Assembly (NCBI RefSeq): GCF_016862115.1
Contig: NZ_BOMI01000192.1
Coordinates: 1 to 61,159 of the forward strand
Source of the DNA: Paractinoplanes deccanensis
GTDB taxonomy: Bacteria > Actinomycetota > Actinomycetes > Mycobacteriales > Micromonosporaceae
Direction: 5' to 3'
DNA length: 61,159 bases
Shown here: positions 25,986-35,246 of the stretch, in pieces
Layout of the letters: each line of letters begins with the position of its first letter
Position numbering within the stretch: position 1 is the first letter of the stretch
The notes under the pieces: model-generated
Seen by the model: the letters and a program-made list of their open reading frames with translations, nothing else
The model's database searches: none
Told to the model about the DNA's origin: nothing
Translations under genes and position numbers: made by a program

Positions 25986-26128
25986 CGTTTTCTCCTTCCC
26001 CGGGCCTCCCTTATGTCGACGCACGCGAAAGGCGAGGGTTCAAGCGCGAGGGCTGTCCGCTCGCCCGTACGAAATGGGGGCAGTAAGGTGCGAATCACGG
26101 GGTGGGTGCTAGTTCGGAGGGATCGGGC

Positions 26129-26614
26129 ATGGCCGGGCCGGTTTCGTCCATTGCGTACGTTCCGCTGCACGAGGTGCTGCCCGCCGGTTTCGCGAGGGCG
26201 GAGGGGCGGCTGCGGGAGCTGGCGACGAGGCTGGAGCGGCATCATTCGGCCGATCGGGTGGCCTGGCGGTGGTATCCGGAGCATGTGGAGCCGGACGGCA
26301 CGAGGCGCGTGCTGGTGGGGACCACGATCACGCTGTACGACACCCGCGACGACTGGCTGGAGCTGTCGCTGCAGATCGCGTGGCAGCCGGACGGGCGGCT
26401 CGGTGTCGAGTCGACGGTCGAGGTGGCCTGCTGGTGCGCGGACAACCACAACATGCATCCGGTGCGCGAGTCCGCGCGTGACGCCGACGACGACTTCGAG
26501 CTGGCCGACGAGTTCGCCGCGGGGGTGAAGCTGTTGACGACGGTGCTCAACGAGGGGCCGTTCGAGCCGCAGCCCTGGCGTGTGGCGGCGGGGCTGCCTG
26601 TCCGGCCGCGATGA
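26129..26614 (+). CDS. Conserved-looking protein of unknown function
   Basis: 161 aa from the ATG at 26129, with GGAGGG at a good distance. It is a mixed alpha/beta acidic soluble protein (TLYDTRDDWLELSLQIAWQPDG, VACWCADNHNMHPV). I do not recognise a family. It overlaps the convergent DeoR gene by 68 bp and is divergent from the SDR pseudogene. Confidence 0.65.
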   Translation: MAGPVSSIAYVPLHEVLPAGFARAEGRLRELATRLERHHSADRVAWRWYPEHVEPDGTRRVLVGTTITLYDTRDDWLELSLQIAWQPDGRLGVESTVEVACWCADNHNMHPVRESARDADDDFELADEFAAGVKLLTTVLNEGPFEPQPWRVAAGLPVRPR

Positions 26615-27341
26615 TCGGCACGCCCGCGTCGCGCAGGGGCTGGGCGTCGACGTCGGTGATGACCCCGGCGATCTCCTCGAAGGGCAGGACCGTGTACGGG
26701 GAGGCCGCCCCGATCTTCTCGGCGCTCGCCAGCACGTAGGTGTCGGCGGCCCGCGACGCCAGGGTGCGCTTCATCGCCGCCTCGTCGGGGTCGCCGGTGG
26801 TCAGGCCCGCCTGGTGGTGCACCCCCGTGACGCCGAGGAAGAACAGGTCGGCGCTCACCGACCGGGCCGCCTCCGCCGCGGCCGCGCCGGAGGTGACCGC
26901 CGAGTGCTTGAAGAGCCGCCCGCCGAGCACGAAGACGTCGACGCCCGGGTGGCCGACCAGCGCCGCCGCCACCGTCACGCTGTGCGTGATGATCGACGCT
27001 TCCAGGCCCGGCGGCAGCGCCGCGACCAGGGCGAGCGCCGTGGTGCCGCCGTCGAGCAGCACGGTGGCGCCGGGGCGGATCAGGCCGGCGGCCGTCGCGG
27101 CGACCCGCTGCTTACTGTCGGTGGCCACCGAGGTGCGGGTGGCGTAGTCGGCGGCGGCGGGCGCGGCGGGCAGCGCACCGCCGTACACCCGCTGGCAGAG
27201 GCCGGCGGCGGCGAGCTCGCGCAGGTCGCGCCGGATGTTGTCCTCGGCGATGCCGAGCTCGGCGGCCATGTCCTTGGCGACCACCTTGCCGTCGGCGCGC
27301 AGCCGGGCCAGCAGGAAGTCCTTGCGCTCCGCGGGCAGCAT
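26547..27341 (-). CDS. DeoR/GlpR-family transcriptional regulator
   Basis: 264 aa from an ATG. N-terminal DeoR winged helix (ERKDFLLARLRADGKVVAKDMAAELGIAEDNIRRDLRELAAAGLCQRVYGGAL), then the sugar-phosphate-binding DeoRC domain (VLLDGGTTALALVAALP, THSVTVAAAL, LGGRLFKHSAVTSG). It probably responds to a phosphorylated sugar. It is divergent from the NUDIX gene across only 52 bp, so it may control it. Confidence 0.92.
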   Translation of the reverse strand: MLPAERKDFLLARLRADGKVVAKDMAAELGIAEDNIRRDLRELAAAGLCQRVYGGALPAAPAAADYATRTSVATDSKQRVAATAAGLIRPGATVLLDGGTTALALVAALPPGLEASIITHSVTVAAALVGHPGVDVFVLGGRLFKHSAVTSGAAAAEAARSVSADLFFLGVTGVHHQAGLTTGDPDEAAMKRTLASRAADTYVLASAEKIGAASPYTVLPFEEIAGVITDVDAQPLRDAGVPIIAAGQAAPPPHARAAARTAPR

Positions 27342-27393
27342 TGCGTGTTTCTCCTCATTGTTGTCGGCTCATGCGCACTGTACGGTACGCGGC

Positions 27394-28056
27394 ATGACCT
27401 TGGGAATCGACGTGCCCGACGCCCGCGGCCGCACCGGCCTCGACCAGGTGGGGCGTGACCTGCGCGGCAACCCGGACGTGGTGGTCCGCGACGTGGAGCT
27501 CGTGGCCACCGCGTGGCACGTGCTGCGCCGCACGACCTTCGACTATCGCCACCGCGACGGCCGCTGGACCCGCGAGCAGCGCGAGACGTACGACCGCGGC
27601 GACGGCGCGACAATCCTTCTCTACAACACCGCGCGGCGCACCGTGCTGCTCAGCCGGCAGTTCCGCTATCCCGCCTACGTCAACGGCCACCCCGACGGCA
27701 TGCTCATCGAGACGGCCGCCGGCCTGCTGGACGACGACGACCCGGCGAGCGCGATCCGCCGCGAGGCGAGCGAGGAACTGGGCGTGGCCGTCGGCGCCCT
27801 GGAGCCGGTCTTCGCGGTCTGGATGAGCCCCGGGTCGGTGACCGAGCGGCTGCATTTCTACGCCGCGCCCTACACCGGCGCCGACCGCGTCGGGCCGGGC
27901 GGCGGGGTGGCCGGCGAGGGCGAGGACATCGAGGTGGTCGAGCTCGGCTTCGACGAGGCCCTGGCGATGATCGGTGACGGCCGGATCGCCGACGCGAAGA
28001 CCGTCATGCTGCTCCAGTGGGCGGCGCTGAAGGGCATTATGAATCGACTGGTATGA
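27394..28056 (+). CDS. NUDIX hydrolase, NudK/AdpP-like nucleoside diphosphate-sugar pyrophosphatase
   Basis: 220 aa from the ATG at 27394. The layout is that of the ADP-ribose/GDP-mannose pyrophosphatase branch: VVRDVELVATAWHVLRRTTFDY, LSRQFRYPAYVNG, then the Nudix box in AGLLDDDDPASAIRREASEELGV. The first Glu of the box is replaced by Asp, while the REASEELG part is intact. The substrate is not determined; GDP-mannose or ADP-ribose are likely. The divergent DeoR gene may regulate it. Confidence 0.85.
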   Translation: MTLGIDVPDARGRTGLDQVGRDLRGNPDVVVRDVELVATAWHVLRRTTFDYRHRDGRWTREQRETYDRGDGATILLYNTARRTVLLSRQFRYPAYVNGHPDGMLIETAAGLLDDDDPASAIRREASEELGVAVGALEPVFAVWMSPGSVTERLHFYAAPYTGADRVGPGGGVAGEGEDIEVVELGFDEALAMIGDGRIADAKTVMLLQWAALKGIMNRLV

Positions 28057-28090
28057 ATCATTTGGGCCCCGCCGCTGCGATGCTCGCCGC

Positions 28091-29569
28091 ATGCGAATCC
28101 CCCTCGTCATCGCCGCGCTCGGCCTCACGATGGCCGCCGCGCCGGCGCAGGCCGCGACCCTGGCGGCGCCCGACATCAGCGTCGCCGACGTCAAGGCCCA
28201 CCTGACCCAGCTGCAGAGCATCGCCACCGCGAACGGCGGCAACCGCGCGCACGGCCGCCCCGGCTATCTGGCCTCCGTCACCTATGTGAAGGGGCTGCTC
28301 GACGCCGCCGGCTTCACCACGACACAGCAGTCCTTCACGTACGGCGGCGCGACCGGCTACAACCTCATCGCCGACTGGCCCGGCGGCAACACGTCGAACA
28401 CCCTGATGATCGGCGCGCACCTGGACAGCGTCACCGCCGGCCCGGGCATCAACGACAACGGCTCGGGCTCGGCGGCGAACCTGGAGGTCGCGCTCGCCGT
28501 CGCCCGCTCCGGCTTGCAGCCCGCACGGCACCTGCGCTTCGCCTGGTGGGGCGCGGAGGAGCTGGGCCTGCGCGGCTCCACGGCGTACGTGAACTCCCTG
28601 TCCTCGGCGCAGCGGGCCGCCATCACCGGCTACCTCAACTTCGACATGGTCGCCTCGCCCAACCCCGGCTATTTCCTGTACGACGGCGACAACTCCGACG
28701 GCACCGGCGCCGGTCCGGGCCCCGCCGGCTCCGCCCAGATCGAGCAAACGCTGGCCGCGTACTTCACCTCGATCGGCGTGCCCACCCGCGGCACCGACTT
28801 CGACGGCCGCAGCGACTACGGCCCGTTCATCGCGGCCGGCATCCCCGCGGGCGGCATCTTCACCGGCGCCGAGGGCCGCAAGACCACCGCGCAGGTGCAG
28901 CTCTGGGGCGGCACGGCCACCGCGTTCGACCCCTGCTACCACTCGTCCTGCGACACCATCGCGAACATCAACGACACCGCGCTCGACCGCAACAGCGACG
29001 CCATCGCGTACGCCGTCTGGACGCTCGCCGGATCATCGGGCGGCGGCGGCACCACGGTCTGGTCGGACGACTTCGAGACGGCCTCGTCCTGGACCCGCGG
29101 CACCACCGACACGGCCACGTCGGGCCTGCTCGAACGCGGCGACCCGGCGGCCACCACCTCCCAGCTGGGCACGGCCGCGAGCGGCACCTACGACCTGGTC
29201 ACCGGCGCCACGGCGGGCGCCGGCGCGGGCGCGAACGACGTCGACGGCGGCGTCACGAGCCTCCGCTCCCCCGCTATCACGCTGCCCACGGGCACGCTGA
29301 CGCTCGGCTTCTCCTGGTACCTGTCCCACCTGAGCAATTCGAGCAGCGCCGACTACCTCCGCGTCCGCGTGACCTCCGGCTCGACCACGACGACGCTGTT
29401 CACCCAGGCCGGCGCCGCCACCGACCGCGCGCCGGCCTGGCAGACCGCCTCGATCAACCTGTCGCCCTACGCCGGCCAGACGGTCACCCTGCTCGTGGAG
29501 GCCGCCGACACCTCGACCGCGTCGCTCGTCGAGGCCGCCGTCGACAACATCACCATCACCCGGGCCTGA
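28091..29569 (+). CDS. Secreted M28 aminopeptidase with a C-terminal beta-rich domain
   Basis: 492 aa with a Sec signal peptide (MRIPLVIAALGLTMAAAPAQA). The M28 domain has all five zinc ligands: His in GAHLDSV, Asp in NDNGSG, Glu in WWGAEELG, Asp in FDMVAS and His in CYHSSCD. It resembles the Streptomyces griseus aminopeptidase. After residue ~315 a Gly/Ser linker leads to a ~175-residue Thr/Ser-rich beta domain, likely cell-wall or substrate binding. A strong hairpin follows the stop. Confidence 0.93.
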   Translation: MRIPLVIAALGLTMAAAPAQAATLAAPDISVADVKAHLTQLQSIATANGGNRAHGRPGYLASVTYVKGLLDAAGFTTTQQSFTYGGATGYNLIADWPGGNTSNTLMIGAHLDSVTAGPGINDNGSGSAANLEVALAVARSGLQPARHLRFAWWGAEELGLRGSTAYVNSLSSAQRAAITGYLNFDMVASPNPGYFLYDGDNSDGTGAGPGPAGSAQIEQTLAAYFTSIGVPTRGTDFDGRSDYGPFIAAGIPAGGIFTGAEGRKTTAQVQLWGGTATAFDPCYHSSCDTIANINDTALDRNSDAIAYAVWTLAGSSGGGGTTVWSDDFETASSWTRGTTDTATSGLLERGDPAATTSQLGTAASGTYDLVTGATAGAGAGANDVDGGVTSLRSPAITLPTGTLTLGFSWYLSHLSNSSSADYLRVRVTSGSTTTTLFTQAGAATDRAPAWQTASINLSPYAGQTVTLLVEAADTSTASLVEAAVDNITITRA

Positions 29570-29576
29570 GCGGTAC

Positions 29577-29606
29577 GCCGGTGCGGGTCCCCTGGCCCGC
29601 ACCGGC
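29577..29606 (+). terminator. Hairpin terminator after the M28 peptidase
   Basis: GCCGGTGCGGG (29577-29587) and CCCGCACCGGC (29596-29606) form a perfect 11-bp stem with an 8-nt loop, 8 bp after the stop codon. There is no T tract. Confidence 0.6.
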
Positions 29607-29627
29607 GCGCGGGTAGGGTCTGACCTC

Positions 29628-30194
29628 GTGCCCACTCCCGAGATCACCGTTGCCACCCCCGCGGACCGGGACCAGATCGTCGCGTCCCTGATCGCCGCGT
29701 TCGCCGGGGACCCCGTCCTGCGCCACCTCTTTCCCGACGAGCGCACCTACCCGGAGTTCTCCGCGGCCTTCTTCGGGCACCTCTTCGACAAGCGGGTCGG
29801 CAAGGAGACCATCTGGACGATCGAGCGCGGCGCCTCGACCGCCATCTGGGAGCCGCCGAGCCCCCAGCCCGCGGCGGGCGACACCCTCGCCGACCAGCTG
29901 TCCGCCGGCGCGCTGGCCCGGGTCCGCGCCTACGACGACGCCGTGCACGCGCTCCTGCCGGACGGCCCGTTCTGGTATCTCGGGGTGCTCGGCACCCACC
30001 CGCGCAGCGCCGGCCGGCGCTGGGGCCGCGCCGTGATGGACGTCGGCCTGCGCCGGGCCGCGGCGGACGGCCTGCCCGCGGTCCTCGAGACCAGCACGCC
30101 GGTCAACGTCGAGCTCTACCGCCGCGCCGGCTGGAAGGTCGTCCGCGAGGTCACCGACCCGGTGCCCATCTGGGTCATGCAGCAGTGGCCCTGA
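29628..30194 (+). CDS. GNAT-family N-acetyltransferase
   Basis: 188 aa from a GTG. GNAT fold: an N-terminal PADRDQIVASLIAAFAGDPVLRHLFP, strand 4 FWYLGVLGTHP, and the acyl-CoA loop in a degenerate form (RSAGRRWGRAVM). The C-terminal strand NVELYRRAGWKVVREV is typical. The substrate is unknown. It overlaps the following DUF1990 gene by 10 bp. Confidence 0.88.
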   Translation: MPTPEITVATPADRDQIVASLIAAFAGDPVLRHLFPDERTYPEFSAAFFGHLFDKRVGKETIWTIERGASTAIWEPPSPQPAAGDTLADQLSAGALARVRAYDDAVHALLPDGPFWYLGVLGTHPRSAGRRWGRAVMDVGLRRAAADGLPAVLETSTPVNVELYRRAGWKVVREVTDPVPIWVMQQWP

Positions 30195-30703
30195 CCTATC
30201 CCGAGGTCGGCGCCACCCGCGACGAGCCGCTGCCCGGGGGCTACGGCCACGTGCGCCGCGATGTCCGCGTCGGTGACGGCCGGGCCGCGTTCGAGGCGGC
30301 GGCCGACGGGATCCTCCGCTGGGAGATGCACCGGGCGGCCGGATTCGCCGTTTCCGCCGGCGCCGACAGGGCCGCCCCCGGCGTCACGGTGACGCTGCGC
30401 GCGGGGTGGGGGCCGGTGCGCCTGACGATCCCGTGCCTCGTGGTCTACACGATCGAGGAGGAGAACCGCCGCGGCTTCGCCTACGGCACCCTGCCGGGTC
30501 ACCCCGAGCGCGGCGAGGAGGCGTTCGCCGTCGAGCTGACCGACGCCGTGTACGTGCGGATCCGGGCCTTCAGCCGCCCGGCCTCCCTGCTCGCGCGCGC
30601 GGGCGGCCCGGTGAGCCGCCTGGTGCAGGAGCACGTGACAGACCGCTACGTCGAGGCGGTACGCCGGCTCGCGTCACCGCCCGGCCGCAGCCCCGCCGGC
30701 TGA
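30185..30703 (+). CDS. DUF1990-family protein
   Basis: 172 aa from a GTG inside the end of the GNAT gene. The signature YPEVGATR...PPGY-like start, LRWEMHRAAGF, YTIEEENRRGFAYGTLPGHPERGEEAF and VRIRAFSRPASLLARAGGP identify DUF1990. The function is unknown. It is translationally coupled to the GNAT gene. The downstream region contains a 64-bp tandem duplication. Confidence 0.88.
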   Translation: MALTYPEVGATRDEPLPGGYGHVRRDVRVGDGRAAFEAAADGILRWEMHRAAGFAVSAGADRAAPGVTVTLRAGWGPVRLTIPCLVVYTIEEENRRGFAYGTLPGHPERGEEAFAVELTDAVYVRIRAFSRPASLLARAGGPVSRLVQEHVTDRYVEAVRRLASPPGRSPAG

Positions 30704-30816
30704 CCGCTGCGGCGAGCGCCTCACGACGGCCGAGGCGTCACCGGCCGGCCGCACTCCCCGCGAGCGACCGCTGCGGCGAGCGCCTCACGACGGCCGAGGC
30801 GTCACCGGTCGGCCGC
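30702..30816. repeat. 64-bp-period tandem duplication at the 3' end of an MFS gene
   Basis: 51 bp beginning GACCGCTGCGGCGAGCGCC occur at 30702-30752 and again at 30766-30816 with one mismatch. The second copy contains the MFS stop (30802), so the gene's end has been duplicated into the convergent intergenic space. Confidence 0.85.
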
Positions 30817-31989
30817 GCTCGCGGCGAGGGACCGCTGCGGCATCCGGGCGAGCGCCGTGGCCATCACGGCCGCGACCGCCAGCAGGCCGAGGACGGCGAT
30901 CATCGCGTGGCGCAGGCCGAAGTGGTCGCCGAGGAAGCCGAGCGCCGGCGGCCCGACCAGGAACGCCACGTAGCCGACCGTCGCGACCAGGGACACCCGG
31001 GCGGCCGGGTTGTCGCCCGAGTCGCCCGCGGCCGAGAGCGCGACCGGGAAGCCCAGCGCCGCGCCCAGCCCCCAGAGCACGACCGCGGCGCCCGCCACGA
31101 TCTGGTTGTCCACGGCCACGACCAGCGCCACCCCGGCGCCGCCGACGACCGCGCTCGCGGCGAGCACCGGGGCGCGGCCGAAACGGTCGAGGAAGCGGTC
31201 GCCGGTGAAGCGGCCGATCGTCATCGCGGCCGAGAAGGCCAGGTAGACGCCGGATCCCAGCGCCGGGGCGAAGCCGTGGCCGTCCACCATGAGCAGCGGC
31301 AGCCAGTCGTTGGCCGAACCCTCGGCCAGCGCCATGGCCAGCACGATCACCCCGATGATCAGCAACCGCGGGTCGCGCCAGACCGGGGCACCGCCGTCAA
31401 CGCGGGCTTTCTCGGCGCGGCCCAGACCCGGCGGCAGGTGGCGGACGGCGAGCAGCGCCACGGGAACGCTGAGCACACCGATGATCAGCAGGTGCCACGC
31501 CGCCGAGAACCGGACGGCGGTCAGGATCATGCCGATGGTGGCGCCGACGACCGTGCCGAAGCTGAAGAAGCCGTGCATCGTCGGCAGCACCGGCCGCCCG
31601 ATCAGGCGCTCGATGTCGGCGCCCTCGACGTTCATGGCCACCTCGGCGCCGCCCATGCCCAGCCCGAACAGGCTCAGCCCCGCCGCGACCAGGCCGCTCA
31701 GCGACACCGCGGCGCCCACGCCGACGACCGGGGCGCTCAGCACGGCGGTGAGGATGCCGGCCGTCACGACCGGCCGCGTGCCGAAGCGCCGCACCAGCGC
31801 GCCCGAGCACAGGATGCCGACCATCGACCCCGCCGACAGCCCGAACAGCACCAGCCCCATCTCCGCCGTGGACGCCCCGAGCTGATCGCGGATGTCCGGC
31901 GTCCGCGTCACCCAGGACGAGATGCCCAGACCGGGCAGGAAGAAAAGGGCGAAGAGCGCCAGGCGGCGACGGGCGGTACGACGATCCAT
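30802..31989 (-). CDS. MFS transporter
   Basis: 395 aa from the ATG at 31989; the frame opens 6 codons further up. About 12 hydrophobic helices, with the MFS loop motif (GALVRRFGTRPVV) between helices 2 and 3. It resembles the YbjJ/fucose-permease-like group. The substrate is unknown. A perfect palindrome GTACGAACGTAC lies 3 bp upstream of the start. Confidence 0.88.
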   Translation of the reverse strand: MDRRTARRRLALFALFFLPGLGISSWVTRTPDIRDQLGASTAEMGLVLFGLSAGSMVGILCSGALVRRFGTRPVVTAGILTAVLSAPVVGVGAAVSLSGLVAAGLSLFGLGMGGAEVAMNVEGADIERLIGRPVLPTMHGFFSFGTVVGATIGMILTAVRFSAAWHLLIIGVLSVPVALLAVRHLPPGLGRAEKARVDGGAPVWRDPRLLIIGVIVLAMALAEGSANDWLPLLMVDGHGFAPALGSGVYLAFSAAMTIGRFTGDRFLDRFGRAPVLAASAVVGGAGVALVVAVDNQIVAGAAVVLWGLGAALGFPVALSAAGDSGDNPAARVSLVATVGYVAFLVGPPALGFLGDHFGLRHAMIAVLGLLAVAAVMATALARMPQRSLAASAADR

Positions 31990-31991
31990 GC

Positions 31992-32003
31992 GTACGAACG
32001 TAC
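31992..32003. promoter_or_regulatory. Palindrome at the MFS gene start
   Basis: GTACG-AA-CGTAC is a perfect inverted repeat immediately upstream of the MFS ATG and 47 bp from the divergent gene. It could be an operator; no regulator gene is adjacent. Confidence 0.35.
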
Positions 32004-32049
32004 ACACTGATCCACAAGCCGCGTTGCCCGGCGCTCCTACCCTCGGCTC

Positions 32050-32523
32050 ATGCCCCGGTGGGAGGTGCCGTACGAGTCACCCGACCGCACCCTGTCCCGC
32101 CACGTGCTCGCCACCATCTTCACCCTGGCCTGCCCGCTCCCGCTCTGCGCGCTCGCCGTGAACGGCACGACCGCGCCGGCCGCCTGGGTCGTCGTACCCC
32201 TGATGATCGCCGCCTTCATCACCGTGACCTGGCGCATCGTTCTGGTGGGCGTCTGGACCGGCCCCGGCGGCGTCAAGGTCGTCACGATCCTGCGCACCCG
32301 CCGCGTCCCCTGGCCCGACCTCGACCGCGTCTGGCTCGCCCCCGCCACCGGCTACGACGCCCTGGCCCTCTGGATCTCCACGCACCACGGCACCGACATC
32401 GAGACCCCGATCTGGCGCGCCGGCTCCCCCGCCGGCCACCGCAACCGGCGCATCCTCCCCCAGGACCGCCTGTCCGCCCTGATGGAGCACCTGCGCGCGG
32501 GCGCCCGCCGGTCGTCCCCCTGA
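32050..32523 (+). CDS. Membrane protein with a PH-like domain, unknown function
   Basis: 157 aa from an ATG. Two membrane helices (ATIFTLACPLPLCALAV and AAWVVVPLMIAAFITVTW) are followed by a soluble part (GVWTGPGGVKVVTILRTRRVPWPDLDRVW) typical of actinobacterial bacterial-PH/low-molecular-weight antigen proteins. Function is not known. Confidence 0.75.
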   Translation: MPRWEVPYESPDRTLSRHVLATIFTLACPLPLCALAVNGTTAPAAWVVVPLMIAAFITVTWRIVLVGVWTGPGGVKVVTILRTRRVPWPDLDRVWLAPATGYDALALWISTHHGTDIETPIWRAGSPAGHRNRRILPQDRLSALMEHLRAGARRSSP

Positions 32524-32555
32524 CGCGGCGGGCTCTTCGCCGGTGGGGCGGATCC

Positions 32556-32777
32556 CTATCGCTTCCCGGCGCGCTCGTCGTACTCCTCACGAGCTTCGAG
32601 AACTTCCTTGATGTGCTGCACCGACCAGTCCGTGAGCGCCTTCAGGGGACCTCGCAGGGTCTCGCCGAGCGGTGTCAGCTCGTACTCCACGCGAATCGGG
32701 GCCTCGGGGTACACCGTCCGCAGCAGCAGGCCGTCGCGTTCGAGCGTGCGCAGCGGCGCGGAGAGACTCCTGCTGAT
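32556..32777 (-). pseudogene. HxlR-family regulator, 5' part deleted
   Basis: The last ~74 codons are the C-terminal part of an HxlR winged helix (APLRTLERDGLLLRTVYPE, VEYELTPLGETLRGPLKAL). The N-terminal half (CPV...GKWTLLILRDL in the family) is absent. Upstream of about 32777 the strand is the antisense of the QorB-like remnant. The frame stays open to an ATG at 32873, but that extension is not HxlR-like. Confidence 0.75.
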
Positions 32778-32789
32778 CTCCACCACGAC

Positions 32790-33411
32790 TCCGAGCGAGC
32801 GCGTCGCCAACCACCGGCGCGCCATCGACGCCGCGGTCGCGGCGAACGTCTCCCTGGTCGCGTACACAAGCATGCTTCACGCGGGCACGTCCACGGCAAG
32901 CCTCGCCCCTACCCACAAGGCCACGGAGGAGTACCTGCGCGAGCGCCTGCCCAGCGTGATGCTGCGCAACGGCTGGTACCTGGAGAACTACACCTCCCAG
33001 CTTCCCCGGGTGCTGCAGGACGGAGCCCTCATCGGGGCCGCCGGCCGGGGAAGGATCAGCGCCGCGACGCGCGCCGACTACGCCGATGCCGCCGCGGTCG
33101 TGCTGTCCACCGACGGCCACGCCGGCGAGGTGTACGAACTGGGCGGGGACCACGCCTTCACCCTGGCCGAGCTGGCCACGGCCATCTCGGTCGCCACCGG
33201 CCGGCGCATCCGGTACACCGACCTCCCGGCCGACACGTTCACCCGGGCGCTGCTCGACGCCGGCGTTCCCGCGGAACTGGCGAACGTTCTCGCCAGTGCC
33301 GACCTGGCCATGAGCCGCGACGAGATGTTCACCGACTCCGGCGACCTGCGGCGCCTGATCGGACGGCCGGCCGCGACCCCCGCCGAGGCGATCGCCGACG
33401 CCCTGCGCTGA
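32790..33411 (+). pseudogene. QorB-like NAD(P)H-binding (NmrA family) reductase, 5' part deleted
   Basis: The intact region begins about SERVANHRRAIDAA and continues VAYTSMLHAGTSTASLAPTHKATEE, LRNGWYLENYTSQLP, VYELGGDHAFTLAELA to the stop at 33411. This is the C-terminal ~206 residues of the quinone oxidoreductase 2/NmrA type. The N-terminal GATG nucleotide-binding motif and ~80 residues are missing. It lies head-to-head with a truncated HxlR gene, its usual divergent regulator. Confidence 0.75.
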
Positions 33412-33455
33412 CCGTCCGTCCGCCCGCGTTCGACCCGCCGTGCGCTGAGCGAGCC

Positions 33456-35123
33456 CTAGTTCCACTTCTGGTTGGGGGTGCCGGCGCAGTCCCAGATCTG
33501 CACCGGCACGGCGTTGCCCGCGTTGCTGTCGGGCACGTCCAGGCACTTGTCGACCTTCTTGCTGACCAGGTCGTTCGCGGGGTTCAGGACGAACTGCTGC
33601 GCGGCGGCGCCGGAACACGTGGCCAGGCGCAGCTGGGCGCCGTTGCCGGTGCCGGCGGTCTCGGCGCATTTGCCGCGCACGCGCAGGGTGCCGTCGGAGG
33701 CGAAGAGGAACCGTTGCGTGTCGCCGGACTGGCACTGCCACATCTGCAGGACGCCGTCGAGGTCGGGGGCGTCCAGGCAGGTGCCGGTGGCGTGGTTCCT
33801 GATCTGGCTGCCGGCGGGCGGCGGGGCGGCGGCCTGGGTGGTGGGCGCGCCGGTCGCCGCCGGTGCGGGTGGGGTGGTGGTCGCTGCCGGCTTGGCTGTA
33901 CGGGTGGGAGCGGGCCGCCGTGGCGACGGGGAGACCGAGGCCGCGACCGACCGCTTCGGGACGGCGGCCGAGGGCGGGGCGGCGGCGGGCAGCGACGACG
34001 CGTCGGCGGCCGGTGAGCGCCACTCCACCGGGGCGGCGGTGCCGCCGGCCGGCTCGGCGGCCAGCAACGGCCGCACGCCGATCACGGCCGCGACGACGGC
34101 CACCGCGGCGGCGACGGCCCACCAGAGCCGCGTCCGCCGCCGGGGAACGCCCGAATCGGGTGCGGGCGTGAGAGGCGCAGTAACCGCGGCCGGCCCAGAG
34201 GTGGCGGGCGCAGGCGCGGCGGGCTCGGAAACGGCGGGCTCGGCGGCGGTCAGCAGGGAGGCTGCCATCGTGGGGCCGGTCGACGCGGAGCCGGTCGCAG
34301 GCGTGGAGGCGAGCACCGCGCGCAGCAACCGTTCGGCCTCGTCGGCGTCCGCGCGCCGGCGTGGGTCGCGCTGCAGCAGGCGTTCCAGGACGGGCAGCAG
34401 CGCGCCCGCGTTCCGCGGCGGTGGGGGCGGCTCGACCATCAGGGCGGCCAGTGTGGCCATCGGCGACGACTTCTCGTACGGCGGGCGGCCCTCCACCGCC
34501 GCGTAGAGGGTCGCGCCCAGCGACCACAGGTCGCCCGCCGCGCCGGCCTCCTCGTCCAGGGCGCGCTCCGGCGCCAGGTAGGACGGGGAGCCCAGGACCA
34601 CGCCGGTGCGGGTCATCGCCGAGTCGCCGGCCACCGCGGCCAGGCCGAAGTCGGTCAGCACCACGCGGCCGTTCCACGCCAGGAGGACGTTCGCCGGCTT
34701 CACGTCGCGGTGCAGGATGCCGGCGTGGTGCGCCGCGCGCAGGGCCGCCAGCACGTCCAGGCCGATCCGGGCCGCCTCGGCCGCCGGCAGCGGGCCGTCG
34801 TCGGCGAGGGCCTGGTGCAGCGAGCGCGAGCGGACCAGCTCCATCACGAGCCAGGGCGTGCCCGTCTCGTCGTGGACGACGTCGAAGATGCGCACCACAT
34901 TGGCCTGGTCGATCCGGGCGATGGCCCGGGCCTCGCGGATCGCCCGCACGCGCAGGTCGCCCAACTCGGCCGCGGTCAGGCCGCCGGGGGCCAGCTCCTT
35001 GACCGCCACGTCACGCCCGAGCAGCTCGTCGCGAGCCTGCCAGACGCGGCCCATGCCACCCTCGCCAAGCGGATGAACCAGGCGATAGCGGCCGGCGAGC
35101 GGCGCGATGGAGATGTCCGACAC
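33456..35123 (-). CDS. Membrane Ser/Thr protein kinase with an extracellular ricin-B-like lectin domain
   Basis: 555 aa from the GTG at 35123; an in-frame ATG further upstream is possible. The kinase domain (about residues 10-270) has GEGGMGRVW, the VKE lysine, HRDVKPANVLL, DFG and GSPSYLAPE. A Pro/Ala-rich juxtamembrane segment leads to one membrane helix (about 330-352). A Thr/Pro-rich linker then leads to a C-terminal beta-trefoil (CLDAPDLDGVLQMWQC, QRFLF, QKWN). This is a PknB-like sensor kinase that probably reads carbohydrate outside the cell. It is divergent from the class V aminotransferase gene. Confidence 0.92.
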   Translation of the reverse strand: MSDISIAPLAGRYRLVHPLGEGGMGRVWQARDELLGRDVAVKELAPGGLTAAELGDLRVRAIREARAIARIDQANVVRIFDVVHDETGTPWLVMELVRSRSLHQALADDGPLPAAEAARIGLDVLAALRAAHHAGILHRDVKPANVLLAWNGRVVLTDFGLAAVAGDSAMTRTGVVLGSPSYLAPERALDEEAGAAGDLWSLGATLYAAVEGRPPYEKSSPMATLAALMVEPPPPPRNAGALLPVLERLLQRDPRRRADADEAERLLRAVLASTPATGSASTGPTMAASLLTAAEPAVSEPAAPAPATSGPAAVTAPLTPAPDSGVPRRRTRLWWAVAAAVAVVAAVIGVRPLLAAEPAGGTAAPVEWRSPAADASSLPAAAPPSAAVPKRSVAASVSPSPRRPAPTRTAKPAATTTPPAPAATGAPTTQAAAPPPAGSQIRNHATGTCLDAPDLDGVLQMWQCQSGDTQRFLFASDGTLRVRGKCAETAGTGNGAQLRLATCSGAAAQQFVLNPANDLVSKKVDKCLDVPDSNAGNAVPVQIWDCAGTPNQKWN

Positions 35124-35246
35124 GGCGGGAACCGTAGCGGTCTCATATATCGTCCGGCACGGTAGGGGGCGAAGGCGTGTCATATCCGGTGGGCGATGAA
35201 CCGGGGCGCCTTCGCTACGTTGTTCTACCTCAATGGGGAGGCGGCC

